From OMII01 sp947467385 (lineage in GTDB: Bacteria > Bdellovibrionota_C > UBA2361 > OMII01), in the NCBI GenBank assembly GCA_044360075.1, contig JBIKLA010000012.1, positions 40,948 to 104,947 on the forward strand: a stretch of 64,000 nt of DNA, read 5' to 3'. The translations under genes and the position numbers were made by a program. Below, piece after piece: positions 25,488 to 35,032 of the stretch. The first letter of the stretch is position 1. Each line of letters begins with the position of its first letter. Below the pieces are notes generated by a model. The model saw only the letters and a program-made list of their open reading frames with translations. It searched no databases and was not told where the DNA came from.

Positions 25488-25560
25488 GCTTAAGTCCCCG
25501 CCCAACAGTCTTACACGGCGCGCCTCTTTGCAAGACCCTAGGGCCGGTATGTGGCGGGGC

Positions 25561-26430
25561 TCACGATTCCCAGACCCGGGCCTCTACCCGGTGAATCTCG
25601 CCCTCCTCGTCGTGCTCGACAAACTGAGGCGCCAAGTGCCAGAGCCAGCTCTCAGCCGCAGTGAGAAGCTTGGTGCCGTCTTGCGAAAAAACATTGCGAG
25701 AGGACTGCGCAGAAGAAAACAAGAGTGACGCTGAATCGCCGAATAGCGCCTCTTCGGTGCGCCACTCACTTTCGGATGACTCGTAAAAATAATACTCGCT
25801 GTCAAAGAGGGCGATGACCTGCCTCGCCGGAGAACAAAACAAGCCCTCGATGTGCGCACGCTGAAGCTCGCCCATAGAGGCGCAAAGCGCAGTCTCTCCC
25901 TCCTCGCTTAGGGAGGGGTTTGCCTCACGCACGTAGTCGCGCCAGTAGAGCGGGATCTGCCCCAACACGTTCAAGGAAATGATCGTGTCAAAATTTTCTG
26001 CGCTCCAGGAGGGCATCCGTGCCCGGTGCGATACCAAGCGCTCAGCGAGCTCCTCGCCTCGCAGCCCCCTTCTAAGCTCCGTGCTCCACCGCCCCAGCTC
26101 ATCAGTCAAATCCTCTATCCTAGGGATAATCCTGCGCCCTAGCGCCTCACCGAAGCGGGCGCGCCATGCGGGAAGGCAGCTCTGGTCCGCATCAAACAAT
26201 TCAACCCTCTCAAACTTGCCAAGCAGCCCAGCGATATCGATGTCGAGCAGCCTGCCCGCCCCAAAAACCGCGCAGCGGGTCCCGTGTCGAGTGTGCGTAT
26301 CAATAAAAGCTCGCGAGCAGCGAAGGTGCGGCTCCCACCACCCGGCGCAGCGCTGATGGCGCTGCTCAATCCCCTTCCCCATTCGAAGGAACCCATCGGT
26401 GATCGACGATGAAAAAAACCTCAGCCGCAT
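25561..26430 (-). CDS. Methyltransferase-like protein of unknown substrate
   Basis: 289 residues. A glycine loop CAVFGAGRLLDIDI followed by RVELFDADQSCLP matches motif I and the acidic motif II of Rossmann-fold methyltransferases, and NFDTIISLNVLGQIPLYW matches motif IV. No specific family was recognised. The second half (ALFDSEYYFYESSESEW, FVEHDEEGEIHRVEARVWES) has no motif I know. ATG 26430 has GGGAG a few bases upstream; ATG 26382 is an alternative. It is divergent from trmB, whose start is 90 bases away. Confidence 0.6.
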   Translation of the reverse strand: MRLRFFSSSITDGFLRMGKGIEQRHQRCAGWWEPHLRCSRAFIDTHTRHGTRCAVFGAGRLLDIDIAGLLGKFERVELFDADQSCLPAWRARFGEALGRRIIPRIEDLTDELGRWSTELRRGLRGEELAERLVSHRARMPSWSAENFDTIISLNVLGQIPLYWRDYVREANPSLSEEGETALCASMGELQRAHIEGLFCSPARQVIALFDSEYYFYESSESEWRTEEALFGDSASLLFSSAQSSRNVFSQDGTKLLTAAESWLWHLAPQFVEHDEEGEIHRVEARVWES

Positions 26431-26521
26431 GCGCTCTCATCTCCCTAACATCCTTAAGATTCTTGTCAGGCCGGGGTCGGTGCATTTGAGTTGCGCCTGG
26501 CGTTTGGCGTATACAGTCCGT

Positions 26522-27184
26522 ATGGCCTGGGAAAACCAATACATGCAGATGGTTAAAACCAAGCCGGGGTTTATCCTGGCTGAGGAGGATCGTAACGTCT
26601 CCGAAGAGGCGACGCGTGAGCTGCGGGACCGCAAGGCATCCTTTGAGCGCCGCTATGTGGAGCTTGGCTCAGGCTCGGGGCTGCATCTCTTGCGCCTGGC
26701 CGAGCAGAACGACTCTACCCTGTGCGTCGGCCTTGAGATCCGCTTCAAGCGCGCGTTCAAGACCGGAGAGAAGGCGGAGCGCGATGGCCTTAAGAACCTC
26801 CTCGTCATGCGCACAGATGCCCGGCAGATCCGCTCTATCTTTGGCCCTGGAGAGGTGTCAGCGTTCTTTGTCAATTATCCGGATCCATGGGACAAGCGGC
26901 GCTGGCACAAGAACCGCCTCCTTAACCAGCAGATGCTCGACACCATGAAGGAGCTCCTCAGCAGGGACGGCTTCTTGCGCTACAAGACCGATCACCATGA
27001 GTACTTCGGCTCAACAGAGACGCTCCTTAGGGCAAGCGGCTGGGAAATCACGACGCGCACCACCGATCTCCTCACCAGCGAGATGGCACAGAGCAACATT
27101 CCGACTGAATTTGAGTACCTCTTCGCCTCCCAGGGAAAGCCCCTGTGCATGCTGGAGGCCCGCCCTTCACCTGCCGCGCAGTAA
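26522..27184 (+). CDS. trmB: tRNA (guanine-N7-)-methyltransferase
   Basis: 220 residues from ATG 26522; the open frame upstream is not homologous. It methylates G46 in the tRNA variable loop. ELGSGSGLHLLRLAEQN is the SAM-binding motif I and VGLEIRFKRAFKTGEKA follows. The family signature is clear in NYPDPWDKRRWHKNRLL, and PTEFEYLFASQGKP closes the active site. The N-terminal basic extension common in longer TrmB proteins is short here. Confidence 0.9.
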   Translation: MAWENQYMQMVKTKPGFILAEEDRNVSEEATRELRDRKASFERRYVELGSGSGLHLLRLAEQNDSTLCVGLEIRFKRAFKTGEKAERDGLKNLLVMRTDARQIRSIFGPGEVSAFFVNYPDPWDKRRWHKNRLLNQQMLDTMKELLSRDGFLRYKTDHHEYFGSTETLLRASGWEITTRTTDLLTSEMAQSNIPTEFEYLFASQGKPLCMLEARPSPAAQ

Positions 27185-27200
27185 CGGAGGCCTCTGCAAA

Positions 27201-27225
27201 AGGCCCTGACGATTGGTAAGGGCCT
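27201..27225 (+). terminator. Hairpin downstream of trmB
   Basis: AGGCCCT (27201-27207) pairs perfectly with AGGGCCT (27219-27225) around an 11-base loop, 17 bases after the trmB stop. There is no immediate T run, so termination may be weak or factor-dependent. Confidence 0.4.
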
Positions 27226-27365
27226 GAAACAAACTGTGGTTTTCCGTCGCATCTTCAGGCCTGCTCCGCACATTTTTGCGCCTTTTGGGCATCTTATACC
27301 GATGTGTGCTGGTGTGTGCCGCGGCGCCTTGCCGCCGTCGGGCAGACCACGAACCCCTCGTGCTT

Positions 27366-28100
27366 ATGATTACCCTCTCGGGCGTCACGAAAAGGTACGG
27401 CTCCTTTGTCGCGGTCAGCGACCTTTCGCTCTCGATTCCGCCGGGCGGCATCTTTGCGTTTCTCGGGATCAACGGCGCCGGCAAAACCACAACTATTCGC
27501 ATGATGGCCGGAATCCTTCGCCCATCTTCAGGGACGATCACCATCGGCGGATTCGACCTCGTTGAGTCGCCGATCGAGGCCAAGTCGATCATCGGCTACA
27601 TTCCCGACCGCCCGAACCTCTACCCCAAGCTTACGGGCCGCGAATTTCTCTACTTCGTCTGCGATCTATACCGCATGAGGTCGCGGGATGCCGAGCGGAG
27701 AATCGACGAGATCCTCGATGAGTACTCCCTCTCCGAATGGCAGGACGAGCTGATCGAGGGGTACTCGCACGGAATGAAGCAGCGCCTGGCAACATGCGCG
27801 GCCATCGTCCACAATCCGCAAGTCCTCATCGTCGATGAGCCGATGGTCGGTCTCGACCCGCACGGCGCAAAGCACCTCAAAGAGGCATTGCGGCGCTATG
27901 CCAATAATGGGGCAACGGTTTTTCTCTCCACGCACTCGCTGCACGTGGCCGAGGAGCTGGCTGACCACATCGCTATTATCCATCGCGGCTCACTCCTGGC
28001 CTCCGGCACACTGGCAGATATTCGAGCCCTGACCGGTAACCGTGATGAGGACCTCGAGCACATGTTTTTGGAGCTGACCGCCTCCACGCCCGGACACTAA
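27366..28100 (+). CDS. ABC transporter ATP-binding protein (ABC-2 exporter type)
   Basis: 244 residues from ATG 27366. Walker A GINGAGKTTT (34-43), the Q-loop region IIGYIPDRPNLYPKLT, the signature in the variant form YSHGMKQRL, Walker B VLIVDEPMVGLDP and the H-loop LSTHSLHVAEEL are all present, so it should hydrolyse ATP. The pattern with a single ATPase followed by one long permease gene 30 bases downstream is that of ABC-2 exporters. The substrate cannot be told. Confidence 0.9.
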   Translation: MITLSGVTKRYGSFVAVSDLSLSIPPGGIFAFLGINGAGKTTTIRMMAGILRPSSGTITIGGFDLVESPIEAKSIIGYIPDRPNLYPKLTGREFLYFVCDLYRMRSRDAERRIDEILDEYSLSEWQDELIEGYSHGMKQRLATCAAIVHNPQVLIVDEPMVGLDPHGAKHLKEALRRYANNGATVFLSTHSLHVAEELADHIAIIHRGSLLASGTLADIRALTGNRDEDLEHMFLELTASTPGH

Positions 28101-28129
28101 GGAGCATATTCAAAACCACAAGAGCCGAG

Positions 28130-29815
28130 ATGAGCATCACTCCCCTCCTTCTGAGGCCCCAACAGCTCTCCCTTAAGAACCGGCTTCTTGCAGGAGGCTG
28201 GCAATCGCTTAAGGAGACATTCGGCATCGTCGTTTCCCTCGGCATGATGGCTGCCATGTACCTCTGCACGCGGGCCGCACTCGACGCCACCAAGGAGCTT
28301 CCGGTGGCAGCTGCAATTGACCCGATGGGCCCCCTCAGCATGCTCCTATCGAGCCTCTTCGCCATGCTGATGCTCGCCTCGGCGATTAGCAGCATCGGCT
28401 CCTTCTTCCTCGCCCGCGATCTCGACCTGCTGCTCTCATCCCCGCTCTCGCTCGGGAGGTTTTTGGGGGGTCGATGCGCGGAGGTCGCTATCTCAACCGG
28501 CTGGATGGTGTGCGTGTTCGGCTTCCCCTGCCTTGTTGCCCTCGGCCAGTTTTTTGGGTGCGGTACCTCGTTCTTCCTTCTCGCCCCCCTGGCCTCCCTG
28601 GCGTGGGTCGCAATAGCGGTCCTTTCCGGGGCCCTGAGCGCCCTCATCTTCGCTGCAGTGGCGCCGCCGCGGCAGGGAAAAGCCCTGCTGCTGGTCCTGT
28701 TCATGGCCTCCCTTGCGGCCTTCTTCGCCTCCCTTAATTCAGCCCCGCTATCGCTAGCCGCCGCGGGACACCCCGTTGAGGCGCACCTTGCCATCCTGGA
28801 TCGCGCCGCTCATGCCACGTGGTCACCCGGTTACTACTGGGCGCGCATTATCGTTTGTCTCAAGGAGGGCCAGCTCTTCGCAGGAAGCGCCCTCCTTGGC
28901 GGCGCGCTTGCTGCAGCCCTCGCCCTATGGGGCGCTATCTGGGGCATCGCAAAGGCGAGCTACTCGCAGGCGTACGGCCGGCTGCGCGGAGAGGCGTCAT
29001 CCATGCACCTCAACAGCCGAGCCAGCCAGTCCATCGCGCGCTTCATCTTCCCCTTTCTGCGCTCCGACAGGCGCGCGCTCATAACTAAAGAGTACAAGGT
29101 CTTCTCGCGCGACATTACTCACATCATCCAACTCGGCATGCTTCTGGCGATATGCTTCATTTACCTCTCGAATTTTCATTCGCTCCAGAGCCCTCCGGAT
29201 GCCACACCGGAGGTGCAGCTGCTGTGGCAGATCCTGCTCCTCCTCGTTAACGTCGGGCTCAGCTTTCTCGTGGTCACCTGCATCTGCTCGCGCTTCGTTT
29301 TTCCGTCGCTGTCGCTCGAGGGCACCTCTTTCTGGATTCTTCAGAGCGCCCCGATCTCGATGCGCAACATCTTGCGCGCGAAGGTGCTGAGCTGGTTCCT
29401 CCCGTTGTCAGTTATTAGCTCCGTCGTTTTTCTCTCTGGAGCTATGGCAGTTGGCGCTGAGGAGCCTCTGGTCCTTGCCTCAGGCTGCATCGGCTTCATC
29501 CTCTGCTATGGGCTCGTAGGGATGAGCATCGGGTTCGGCGCGCTGTTTGCGCACTTCGAGTGGGACTATTCAAGCCAGGTCTCAACCAACATGGGGAGCT
29601 TCATCTTCATGGCAGTCAGCTTTCTCTCGCTCGCGATAAACCTTATTCCGGTCGCGCTTATGTTCGGGACGTACGCATTCATGCCAAGCCTCTTCCCACA
29701 TCCGGCGTCGCAAACTCTCATTTTGGCTCTAGGCCTCCTTGCTCTCGCCCTCCTTAACTGGGCCTGCGCTGCTGCCTCCCTCTCCCTGGGATCCCGCTCC
29801 CTCAAGGCGCACTAG
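28130..29815 (+). CDS. ABC exporter permease, two-half membrane protein
   Basis: 561 residues with about 12 hydrophobic segments arranged as two similar halves, each carrying an RDLDLLLSSPLS / LEGTSFWILQSAPIS type element between helices, as in large ABC-2 permeases. A cytosolic charged segment (ITKEYKVFSRDITH, about 315-330) separates the halves. No signal peptide or extracytoplasmic domain. It is the membrane partner of the ATPase 30 bases upstream. Exported substrate unknown. Confidence 0.75.
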   Translation: MSITPLLLRPQQLSLKNRLLAGGWQSLKETFGIVVSLGMMAAMYLCTRAALDATKELPVAAAIDPMGPLSMLLSSLFAMLMLASAISSIGSFFLARDLDLLLSSPLSLGRFLGGRCAEVAISTGWMVCVFGFPCLVALGQFFGCGTSFFLLAPLASLAWVAIAVLSGALSALIFAAVAPPRQGKALLLVLFMASLAAFFASLNSAPLSLAAAGHPVEAHLAILDRAAHATWSPGYYWARIIVCLKEGQLFAGSALLGGALAAALALWGAIWGIAKASYSQAYGRLRGEASSMHLNSRASQSIARFIFPFLRSDRRALITKEYKVFSRDITHIIQLGMLLAICFIYLSNFHSLQSPPDATPEVQLLWQILLLLVNVGLSFLVVTCICSRFVFPSLSLEGTSFWILQSAPISMRNILRAKVLSWFLPLSVISSVVFLSGAMAVGAEEPLVLASGCIGFILCYGLVGMSIGFGALFAHFEWDYSSQVSTNMGSFIFMAVSFLSLAINLIPVALMFGTYAFMPSLFPHPASQTLILALGLLALALLNWACAAASLSLGSRSLKAH

Positions 29816-29872
29816 CCCGCCCTCGCCCACGCTGTTTTTTTCGTCCCACGAAACTTTCGGGGCTAAGCTCCG

Positions 29873-30514
29873 ATGTATGAGGGAATGCGCTTTTCCATGA
29901 GCCGCAGACCCTGGAGCCCTATGATCAAAGTCTCCCTCAGCCCACCACCCCCCCCAGACAGCGAAGCTCTTGAGCAGGGGCGAGCGATACTCCTTAAAGC
30001 GCGCGCTATAGCCAGCCAGCAGGCCTCCCGGACCCGTTCGCGGGCAAAGCGCTATGCTTGCTATGTGAGGCGGCGTGGCTTCGACCAGGGCTACCGCGAG
30101 GGGCTGGCCCGCGCCGCAGAATCGGTTGAGCGCTTGGCGTTTGAAGTACGCGCGCAGTACTCAGCCCTGTGTGATCTTGCCCGCAAGGACGCGCAGGAGC
30201 TAGCCCTTCAGGCCTGCGAGGAGGTCATAGACGCCTCGTTAAGCCAATTTCCGGCCCTCCTCGTGCCGTGGCTTGATCAGGCGCTTGATCTCATGAAGCG
30301 CTCACGAACGCTTGTCGTTGAGTTTCACCCCCGCTATGCGGAGGCATTACGCGCCTGGCCAGGCCCCCTTCCCGCGCACGTCGTCATGCGCGAAGGCAAG
30401 CCCAGCCAGCTGTATGACTTCTCCATCAGCGGCGAGCTTGGCGGAGTTCATTTTTCGTGGAGGGAGGCGCTTAAGCAACGCTTCCATTCCTGCCCTGAGG
30501 GGAGCTCTCCATGA
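29873..30514 (+). CDS. FliH/SctL-like stator protein of a type III export ATPase
   Basis: 213 residues. Ala-, Arg- and Gln-rich helical N-terminal half with GFDQGYREGLARAAESV, the FliH/SctL motif, then a globular C-terminal domain ending SISGELGGVHFSWREALKQRF. Proteins of this family hold and inhibit the FliI/SctN hexamer. A proline-rich stretch (LSPPPPPDSE) lies near residue 25. The start is uncertain: ATG 29873, 29897 or 29921 (the last with GGAG just upstream) are possible. It overlaps the ATPase gene by 4 bases (ATGA). Confidence 0.7.
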   Translation: MYEGMRFSMSRRPWSPMIKVSLSPPPPPDSEALEQGRAILLKARAIASQQASRTRSRAKRYACYVRRRGFDQGYREGLARAAESVERLAFEVRAQYSALCDLARKDAQELALQACEEVIDASLSQFPALLVPWLDQALDLMKRSRTLVVEFHPRYAEALRAWPGPLPAHVVMREGKPSQLYDFSISGELGGVHFSWREALKQRFHSCPEGSSP

Positions 30515-31806
30515 CGGGTGCCCTGCGCAGGCCACGAACACTCACCGTCGCCGGCCAGATCACGTCGGTTCAGGGAAGCTCAATCATCGCCACCTTTCCT
30601 CAAGCGGCGGTCGGGGATCTCTGCTGGCTCACCGACCGGACGGGCCGCATGATTCGGGGACAGGTTGTGGCTTTTAGCGAGAGCTCCTTTTCCCTGGCGC
30701 TCTTTGAGGAGCCAGACGGCATCTATCCAGGAATCCCGATCTTCACTAACAGCTCCTCCCTATCGATTCCGGTCGGCGCCGAGCTTCTGGGGCGGGTCAT
30801 AACACCGCTCGGGGATCCCCTCGACGGGGCCGCCAAGCCCATCCGTGCGGCGGAGCATCGGCCACTCCTCAGCCGTCCGCCTCCCGTATCGGATCGTCCC
30901 CTGATCGAAGAGGCACTGGAGACCGGCGTGCGCGCCATCGATGGCTTTTGCACACTCGGCACCGGCCAGCGGATCGGCATATTCGCGTCGGCTGGAATTG
31001 GGAAGTCAACTCTGCTCTCCATGATTGCCCGCAGAGCTGCCGCGGATGTCATCGTCGTGGCCCTTGTTGGCGAACGCGGCAGGGAGGTCAAGGAGTTTCT
31101 CGACGAGAGCCTCGGGCCCGAGGGCCTGTCGCGCAGCGTCATCGTCGTCGCCACAAGCGATGACTCATCCCTCATGCGGCAAACAGCGCCGTACGCGGCC
31201 ACGACCATCGCTGAGCACTTTCGGGACACGGGCAAGAAGGTGCTGCTCATCGTCGATTCGCTCACCCGAATGGCGCGCGCAGTTCGGGAGACAAGTCTTG
31301 CTGCCGGCGATCTTCCCGTCCGGCACGGCTACACCAACTCAGTCTATACGCAGCTTCCGAAGCTGATTGAGCGCGCAGGTCGCTCACATCGTGGCTCGAT
31401 CACGGCGCTCTACACGGTGCTGACAAACCAAGAGGACGACATTGATCCCCTCGCCGACGAAGTTAAGAGCCTGCTCGACGGCCACATCTCCCTGCGCCAG
31501 GAGATATCGTCTCTCGGAGTGCTTCCGGCAATAGACGTGACGCAAAGCATCTCCCGGCTTTTCTCGCGCCTAAGCCCGGATACCCACATCCAAAGCGCCC
31601 GGCAGCTCACGTACGCAATAACGAGGCTTTTGCGGGAGCGGCACGTTGCGTTGCTTGGCGGAGTGCCAGATCCGGAACTTGCTTGCATCCTTGAGAACCA
31701 GGATGCGCTCTTGGGGTGTGTGCGGCAGGGGCTGTCCGAACGCTGCGGAATTGCAGATGCGCGCCAGGGAATGGAGGCGGCATGCCGCTTGATTGGACGG
31801 TTTTAG
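30511..31806 (+). CDS. FliI/SctN-type export ATPase
   Basis: 431 residues, homologue of F1-beta used in flagellar and virulence type III secretion. Walker A is ASAGIGKST (159-167), the catalytic region GERGREVKEFL follows, Walker B is VLLIVDSLTRMARAVRE, and the arginine-finger region SVYTQLPKLIERAGRS is intact. RVITPLGDPLDG is the typical domain junction. GAGGGGAG at 30497-30504 precedes ATG 30511, overlapping the stop of the FliH-like gene. Whether it serves a flagellum or an injectisome cannot be decided; the hook-type gene downstream favours the flagellum. Confidence 0.88.
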   Translation: MTGALRRPRTLTVAGQITSVQGSSIIATFPQAAVGDLCWLTDRTGRMIRGQVVAFSESSFSLALFEEPDGIYPGIPIFTNSSSLSIPVGAELLGRVITPLGDPLDGAAKPIRAAEHRPLLSRPPPVSDRPLIEEALETGVRAIDGFCTLGTGQRIGIFASAGIGKSTLLSMIARRAAADVIVVALVGERGREVKEFLDESLGPEGLSRSVIVVATSDDSSLMRQTAPYAATTIAEHFRDTGKKVLLIVDSLTRMARAVRETSLAAGDLPVRHGYTNSVYTQLPKLIERAGRSHRGSITALYTVLTNQEDDIDPLADEVKSLLDGHISLRQEISSLGVLPAIDVTQSISRLFSRLSPDTHIQSARQLTYAITRLLRERHVALLGGVPDPELACILENQDALLGCVRQGLSERCGIADARQGMEAACRLIGRF

Positions 31807-31874
31807 GGCGATAGGTGGGGAGAGGCAGGGGTGGTGCTGTCTCTCGCAGGGTTAGTAGGGGCTCACCAGGGAGC

Positions 31875-32339
31875 TTAGCTTGCAGTAGCGGTCGGCTCAG
31901 ATTCGTGTTGTTTCTGAGCAGCCGTTATCTCCAAGACATCTCCAGTAAGCCTATCCCTTTTCACAAAAACCTTAATGCGAGTACCAGGGAGGGCCCGTTG
32001 GTCCGCATCAAACACGATGGGGTGCTTGGGGAACTGCGGGCATACCACGATGTTGTGGTACGTACCGACAGCATCATCCGCAAACACAAGGGGTGGGCTT
32101 GAGGTGACGGGAGACAGAAAAAACAAGGGCCGCCGCTGTATATGGCGTGGCGCGTGGTTTTCACTGACATCCACTTCTTCCTCTGAGACCTTAGCAGTCT
32201 CGAGCCGCCACTTATGGTGGCGAACTCCAAACCGATAGATCGCTATGGCTATCGACCCAAAGATCGGGCCAAACACAGCGACCACTACACCCAGCCACAT
32301 CCACGCGGCGGGAATCTCCGCAAACATCACGGTAAACAT
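31875..32339 (-). CDS. Hypothetical membrane-anchored protein
   Basis: 154 residues from ATG 32339, chosen because GGAGG (minus strand, 32347-32351) lies 7 bases ahead of it; the frame continues upstream without homology. One or two hydrophobic segments at about 1-35 (PAAWMWLGVVVAVFGPIFGSIAIAIYRFG) are followed by a charged linker and a domain with a beta-rich pattern (FDADQRALPGTRIKVFVKRDRLTGDVLEI). That domain resembles short OB-like or SH3-like folds but I cannot name it. It faces the export ATPase gene convergently. Confidence 0.6.
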   Translation of the reverse strand: MFTVMFAEIPAAWMWLGVVVAVFGPIFGSIAIAIYRFGVRHHKWRLETAKVSEEEVDVSENHAPRHIQRRPLFFLSPVTSSPPLVFADDAVGTYHNIVVCPQFPKHPIVFDADQRALPGTRIKVFVKRDRLTGDVLEITAAQKQHESEPTATAS

Positions 32340-32644
32340 AGTAAAACCTCCAAACGATGTGAAAAAATCGAGAACAGGTACACCCCTGCCTCGACAGACG
32401 ACCACTGCGGATCCTCCATCCAGGCTGAAAGCCTCTTGAAAAACGCCCCTGCTCTAGTGCAGGCACGCCTCTCCCCACGTCTACTCACCCAGCGATGTTC
32501 GTCGATATCCTAGCGACGCTACGCTTTTATTCAATAAATGAAAAAGGTTTTTTGCCCGGATTGGGCCCGAGGTACTGAGAACCGTTATAGATACGGACTA
32601 TTTGAGACTCCCGCTCAGGTGCTGCTCAAGACAGGCGCACGGCC
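32340..32644. other. Intergenic region, no gene seen
   Basis: About 305 bases between the small membrane protein gene and the hook-protein gene, both on the minus strand. It holds the ribosome binding site of the former and an AT-rich stretch (about 32520-32550) that could contain a promoter. No open frame with coding character. Confidence 0.4.
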
Positions 32645-33907
32645 TTAGCGGATCATGGCGATGGTGCCCTTGATCATCTCGCTTGCTGCCGAGAGCACCT
32701 GCGAGTTGGCCTGGTATCCGCGCTGGTAAATGACGAGCTCCACGAACTGATTGGCGATATCAACGTTGGAGCTCTCCAAGGCTCCCGCCTGTATGGTGCC
32801 ATTCGGGCCCTTGCCTGCTTGGCCCAGCACAAGCTGGCCAGAAGCGCTGGTCGTCGAATAGACCCCGCTTCCCGATCGCTCCAGCCCATCGACATTCTGG
32901 ACAACTGCAACGGGCAGTGAGCCGACTTGGGCGCGTGCCCCGCCCTCAAGGAGGGCAAAAATTCCGCCATTTTCGTCAACAGAATATCCATTGATCTCTC
33001 CACCGCCCTTGCCGTCCTGCACGCTGTTGGTGAGGCGCGATCCGCCGGCATACTGCGTAAACGCAGAAAGGTCGATCGCAAGGGTGCTGGCTGCAGCGCC
33101 GTTGGCCCAAGTCAGGTTACCGTTAATCGTCGCCGCAGCAGCGTTGGCATCCTCGATGACTCCGGCTGAGTTGAAGGTTAGGCTCGCTTGGCCGATAAGC
33201 ACGGGAACATTCGCCCCTGCTCCAGTGTCCGCTCCATTGGCGTAGCCCTGCACGGTCCAGGTGTTAGCCCCTGTCTTGAAATAGCTCAGCGTGATGTCGT
33301 GGCGCTGCCCAAGTGAGTCAAAGATGCTCTGCGCCGCCACGAAGGACGCGGCACCATTAATCTCAGCAAAAGTAGCGCCTGCCGGCGGCACGGTCGTCAA
33401 CGGAAGCGTCGCATCGAGATTTCCGAAGGACTCGACCCTCGTCGTGGCGACGGCCTGCGTGTTAACCTGGCTCATGTTGAGCGGCACAAGCTGGTTAATG
33501 TCGGCTCCCTGATACCCGAGAACCGGCAATCCAGAGGAAGTCATAAGCATTCCTTCGGGGCTAAGCTGAAAAGTTCCCGCTCGAGTAAGCTGGGGTGCAG
33601 CCGGATCCCCAACAAGGAAAAATCCGTTTCCGCTCAGGGCGAGATCCAGCTCGCGGCCGGTGAAGTCGATTGCGCCGCTCTCAAAATTAAGGCGCGTGCG
33701 GGAGACAAATGCACCATCGCCGGCGCCAGTGACGACTTCGGCATTCTGGGAACCCGCTATCTCGCCCAAAATAGACACAAATTCGGCGCGGCCCCGCTTG
33801 AATGCGGGCGTGCTGGCGTTTGAGATATTGTCGCCAACTACCGCGATGGCCTGGCCGTGGGCGACGATCCCTTCCCTGCTTGCATTGAGTGCGGATTCAA
33901 GTCTCAT
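32645..33907 (-). CDS. flgE: Flagellar hook protein FlgE-type
   Basis: 420 residues from ATG 33907; the frame extends far upstream without homology. The rod/hook N-terminal motif is ALNASREGIVAHGQAIAVVGDNISNASTPAFKRGRAEF and the C-terminal one is SSNVDIANQFVELVIYQRGYQANSQVL, the two coiled-coil ends of axial proteins. The body carries GRELDLALSGNGFF, shared by FlgE, FlgF and FlgG. Length fits FlgE better than the ~260-residue rod proteins. Exported by the type III apparatus without a Sec signal. Divergent from the RmlD-like gene. Confidence 0.85.
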   Translation of the reverse strand: MRLESALNASREGIVAHGQAIAVVGDNISNASTPAFKRGRAEFVSILGEIAGSQNAEVVTGAGDGAFVSRTRLNFESGAIDFTGRELDLALSGNGFFLVGDPAAPQLTRAGTFQLSPEGMLMTSSGLPVLGYQGADINQLVPLNMSQVNTQAVATTRVESFGNLDATLPLTTVPPAGATFAEINGAASFVAAQSIFDSLGQRHDITLSYFKTGANTWTVQGYANGADTGAGANVPVLIGQASLTFNSAGVIEDANAAAATINGNLTWANGAAASTLAIDLSAFTQYAGGSRLTNSVQDGKGGGEINGYSVDENGGIFALLEGGARAQVGSLPVAVVQNVDGLERSGSGVYSTTSASGQLVLGQAGKGPNGTIQAGALESSNVDIANQFVELVIYQRGYQANSQVLSAASEMIKGTIAMIR

Positions 33908-34133
33908 GTGAGCTAGCTCTCTGAAACGGCTCCAGGCAAGGCAATCCTTGCTCATCACGGAGACCGACACGGGCATGGGTGCAAATGCATTGCCAGCCGC
34001 TCCCCCTACCCAAATCAAGCACTTAGGGCGGGTCAACAGGAACTTTTTGCTGCGGGCGGGCACAAAATGCTCGCGCCGGGGCAGCTGTGAAAGTTCTTGT
34101 GGCCCCATCAGTGCGCTCGGTATAACCGCCCTT

Positions 34134-35030
34134 ATGCACGTCCTGCTTTCCGGCGCGTCGGGCTTTCTTGGCAGCGCCTGCGTCGATCTCTTTCGCCGTT
34201 TCCCCGAGATAGAGCTCTCGGTGGTGCGATCATCTTCGGCGGAGTGCGTACTTCCGCTGGGATCGCGCGAAATATTCCTGCGCGATCTCACGAATCCATC
34301 CGAGCTTGCACAATCTCTTGGCATGCGCCGCCCGACCCACATCGTGCACCTTTCGGCGCTCTCGTCTCCGCTCGCATGCGAACAGGATCCGCAGTTGGCC
34401 CAGCGCGGCAACGTCGGCTTCACAAAAACCCTCGTCGATCTGGCATCGATGTATGAGGCGCACTTCATCATCACTTCAACAGACCTCGTATTTGACGGCG
34501 TAGTTGCACCGCCGGCAGGATTCTCCGAGCGCGATCAGCCATGCCCGGCGGCAGTGTACAGCCGCACAAAGTTCGAGGCCGAACAGGTTGCCCAAGGCTA
34601 TGAAAGAGGCTGTGTGGTCCGGCTTTGCCTGCTCTACGGACACTCCCTTTCAAGATCGCGCGGGGTGCTCGGCTGGATGGAGGAGACACTGCGCGCCCAG
34701 CAGGAGCTCCTGCTTTTTGAGGACGAGTTCCGCACGCCGATTCACGTTGCGGATGCCGCGCATGCCCTCTTTAAGCTCACCACTTCCAATCACACCGGCC
34801 TGTGGCACTGCGGTGGGCCCGAAGCCATGTCCCGAGTTGAGTTCGGTACCGCGGTTGCTGAAGCCCTCGGGTACAACTCCGACTTGATTCGCCCCGCCCG
34901 GCGCCGCGATTTACCTTCAGTGCCTCCAAGACCTGAGAACGTAAGCCTCAATTCTTCGGCACTTTGGGGTCTGCTTGGCACCACACCACGCTCCGTCAGG
35001 GACGCTCTGGCTCAGGACTCTCATTCCTAG
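34134..35030 (+). CDS. RmlD-like NAD(P)-dependent sugar reductase/epimerase
   Basis: 298 residues. An extended SDR enzyme: the nucleotide loop GASGFLG is at about 7-13, the catalytic Tyr and Lys in YSRTKFEAEQ, and the preceding Ser/Thr in STDLVFDG, which is typical of dTDP-4-dehydrorhamnose reductase. HVADAAHAL and LWHCGGPEAMSR follow. It probably reduces a nucleotide-4-keto-sugar for cell-surface glycans. No other rml genes are adjacent. ATG 34134 begins the homology. A good terminator follows at once. Confidence 0.8.
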   Translation: MHVLLSGASGFLGSACVDLFRRFPEIELSVVRSSSAECVLPLGSREIFLRDLTNPSELAQSLGMRRPTHIVHLSALSSPLACEQDPQLAQRGNVGFTKTLVDLASMYEAHFIITSTDLVFDGVVAPPAGFSERDQPCPAAVYSRTKFEAEQVAQGYERGCVVRLCLLYGHSLSRSRGVLGWMEETLRAQQELLLFEDEFRTPIHVADAAHALFKLTTSNHTGLWHCGGPEAMSRVEFGTAVAEALGYNSDLIRPARRRDLPSVPPRPENVSLNSSALWGLLGTTPRSVRDALAQDSHS

Positions 35031-35032
35031 GG

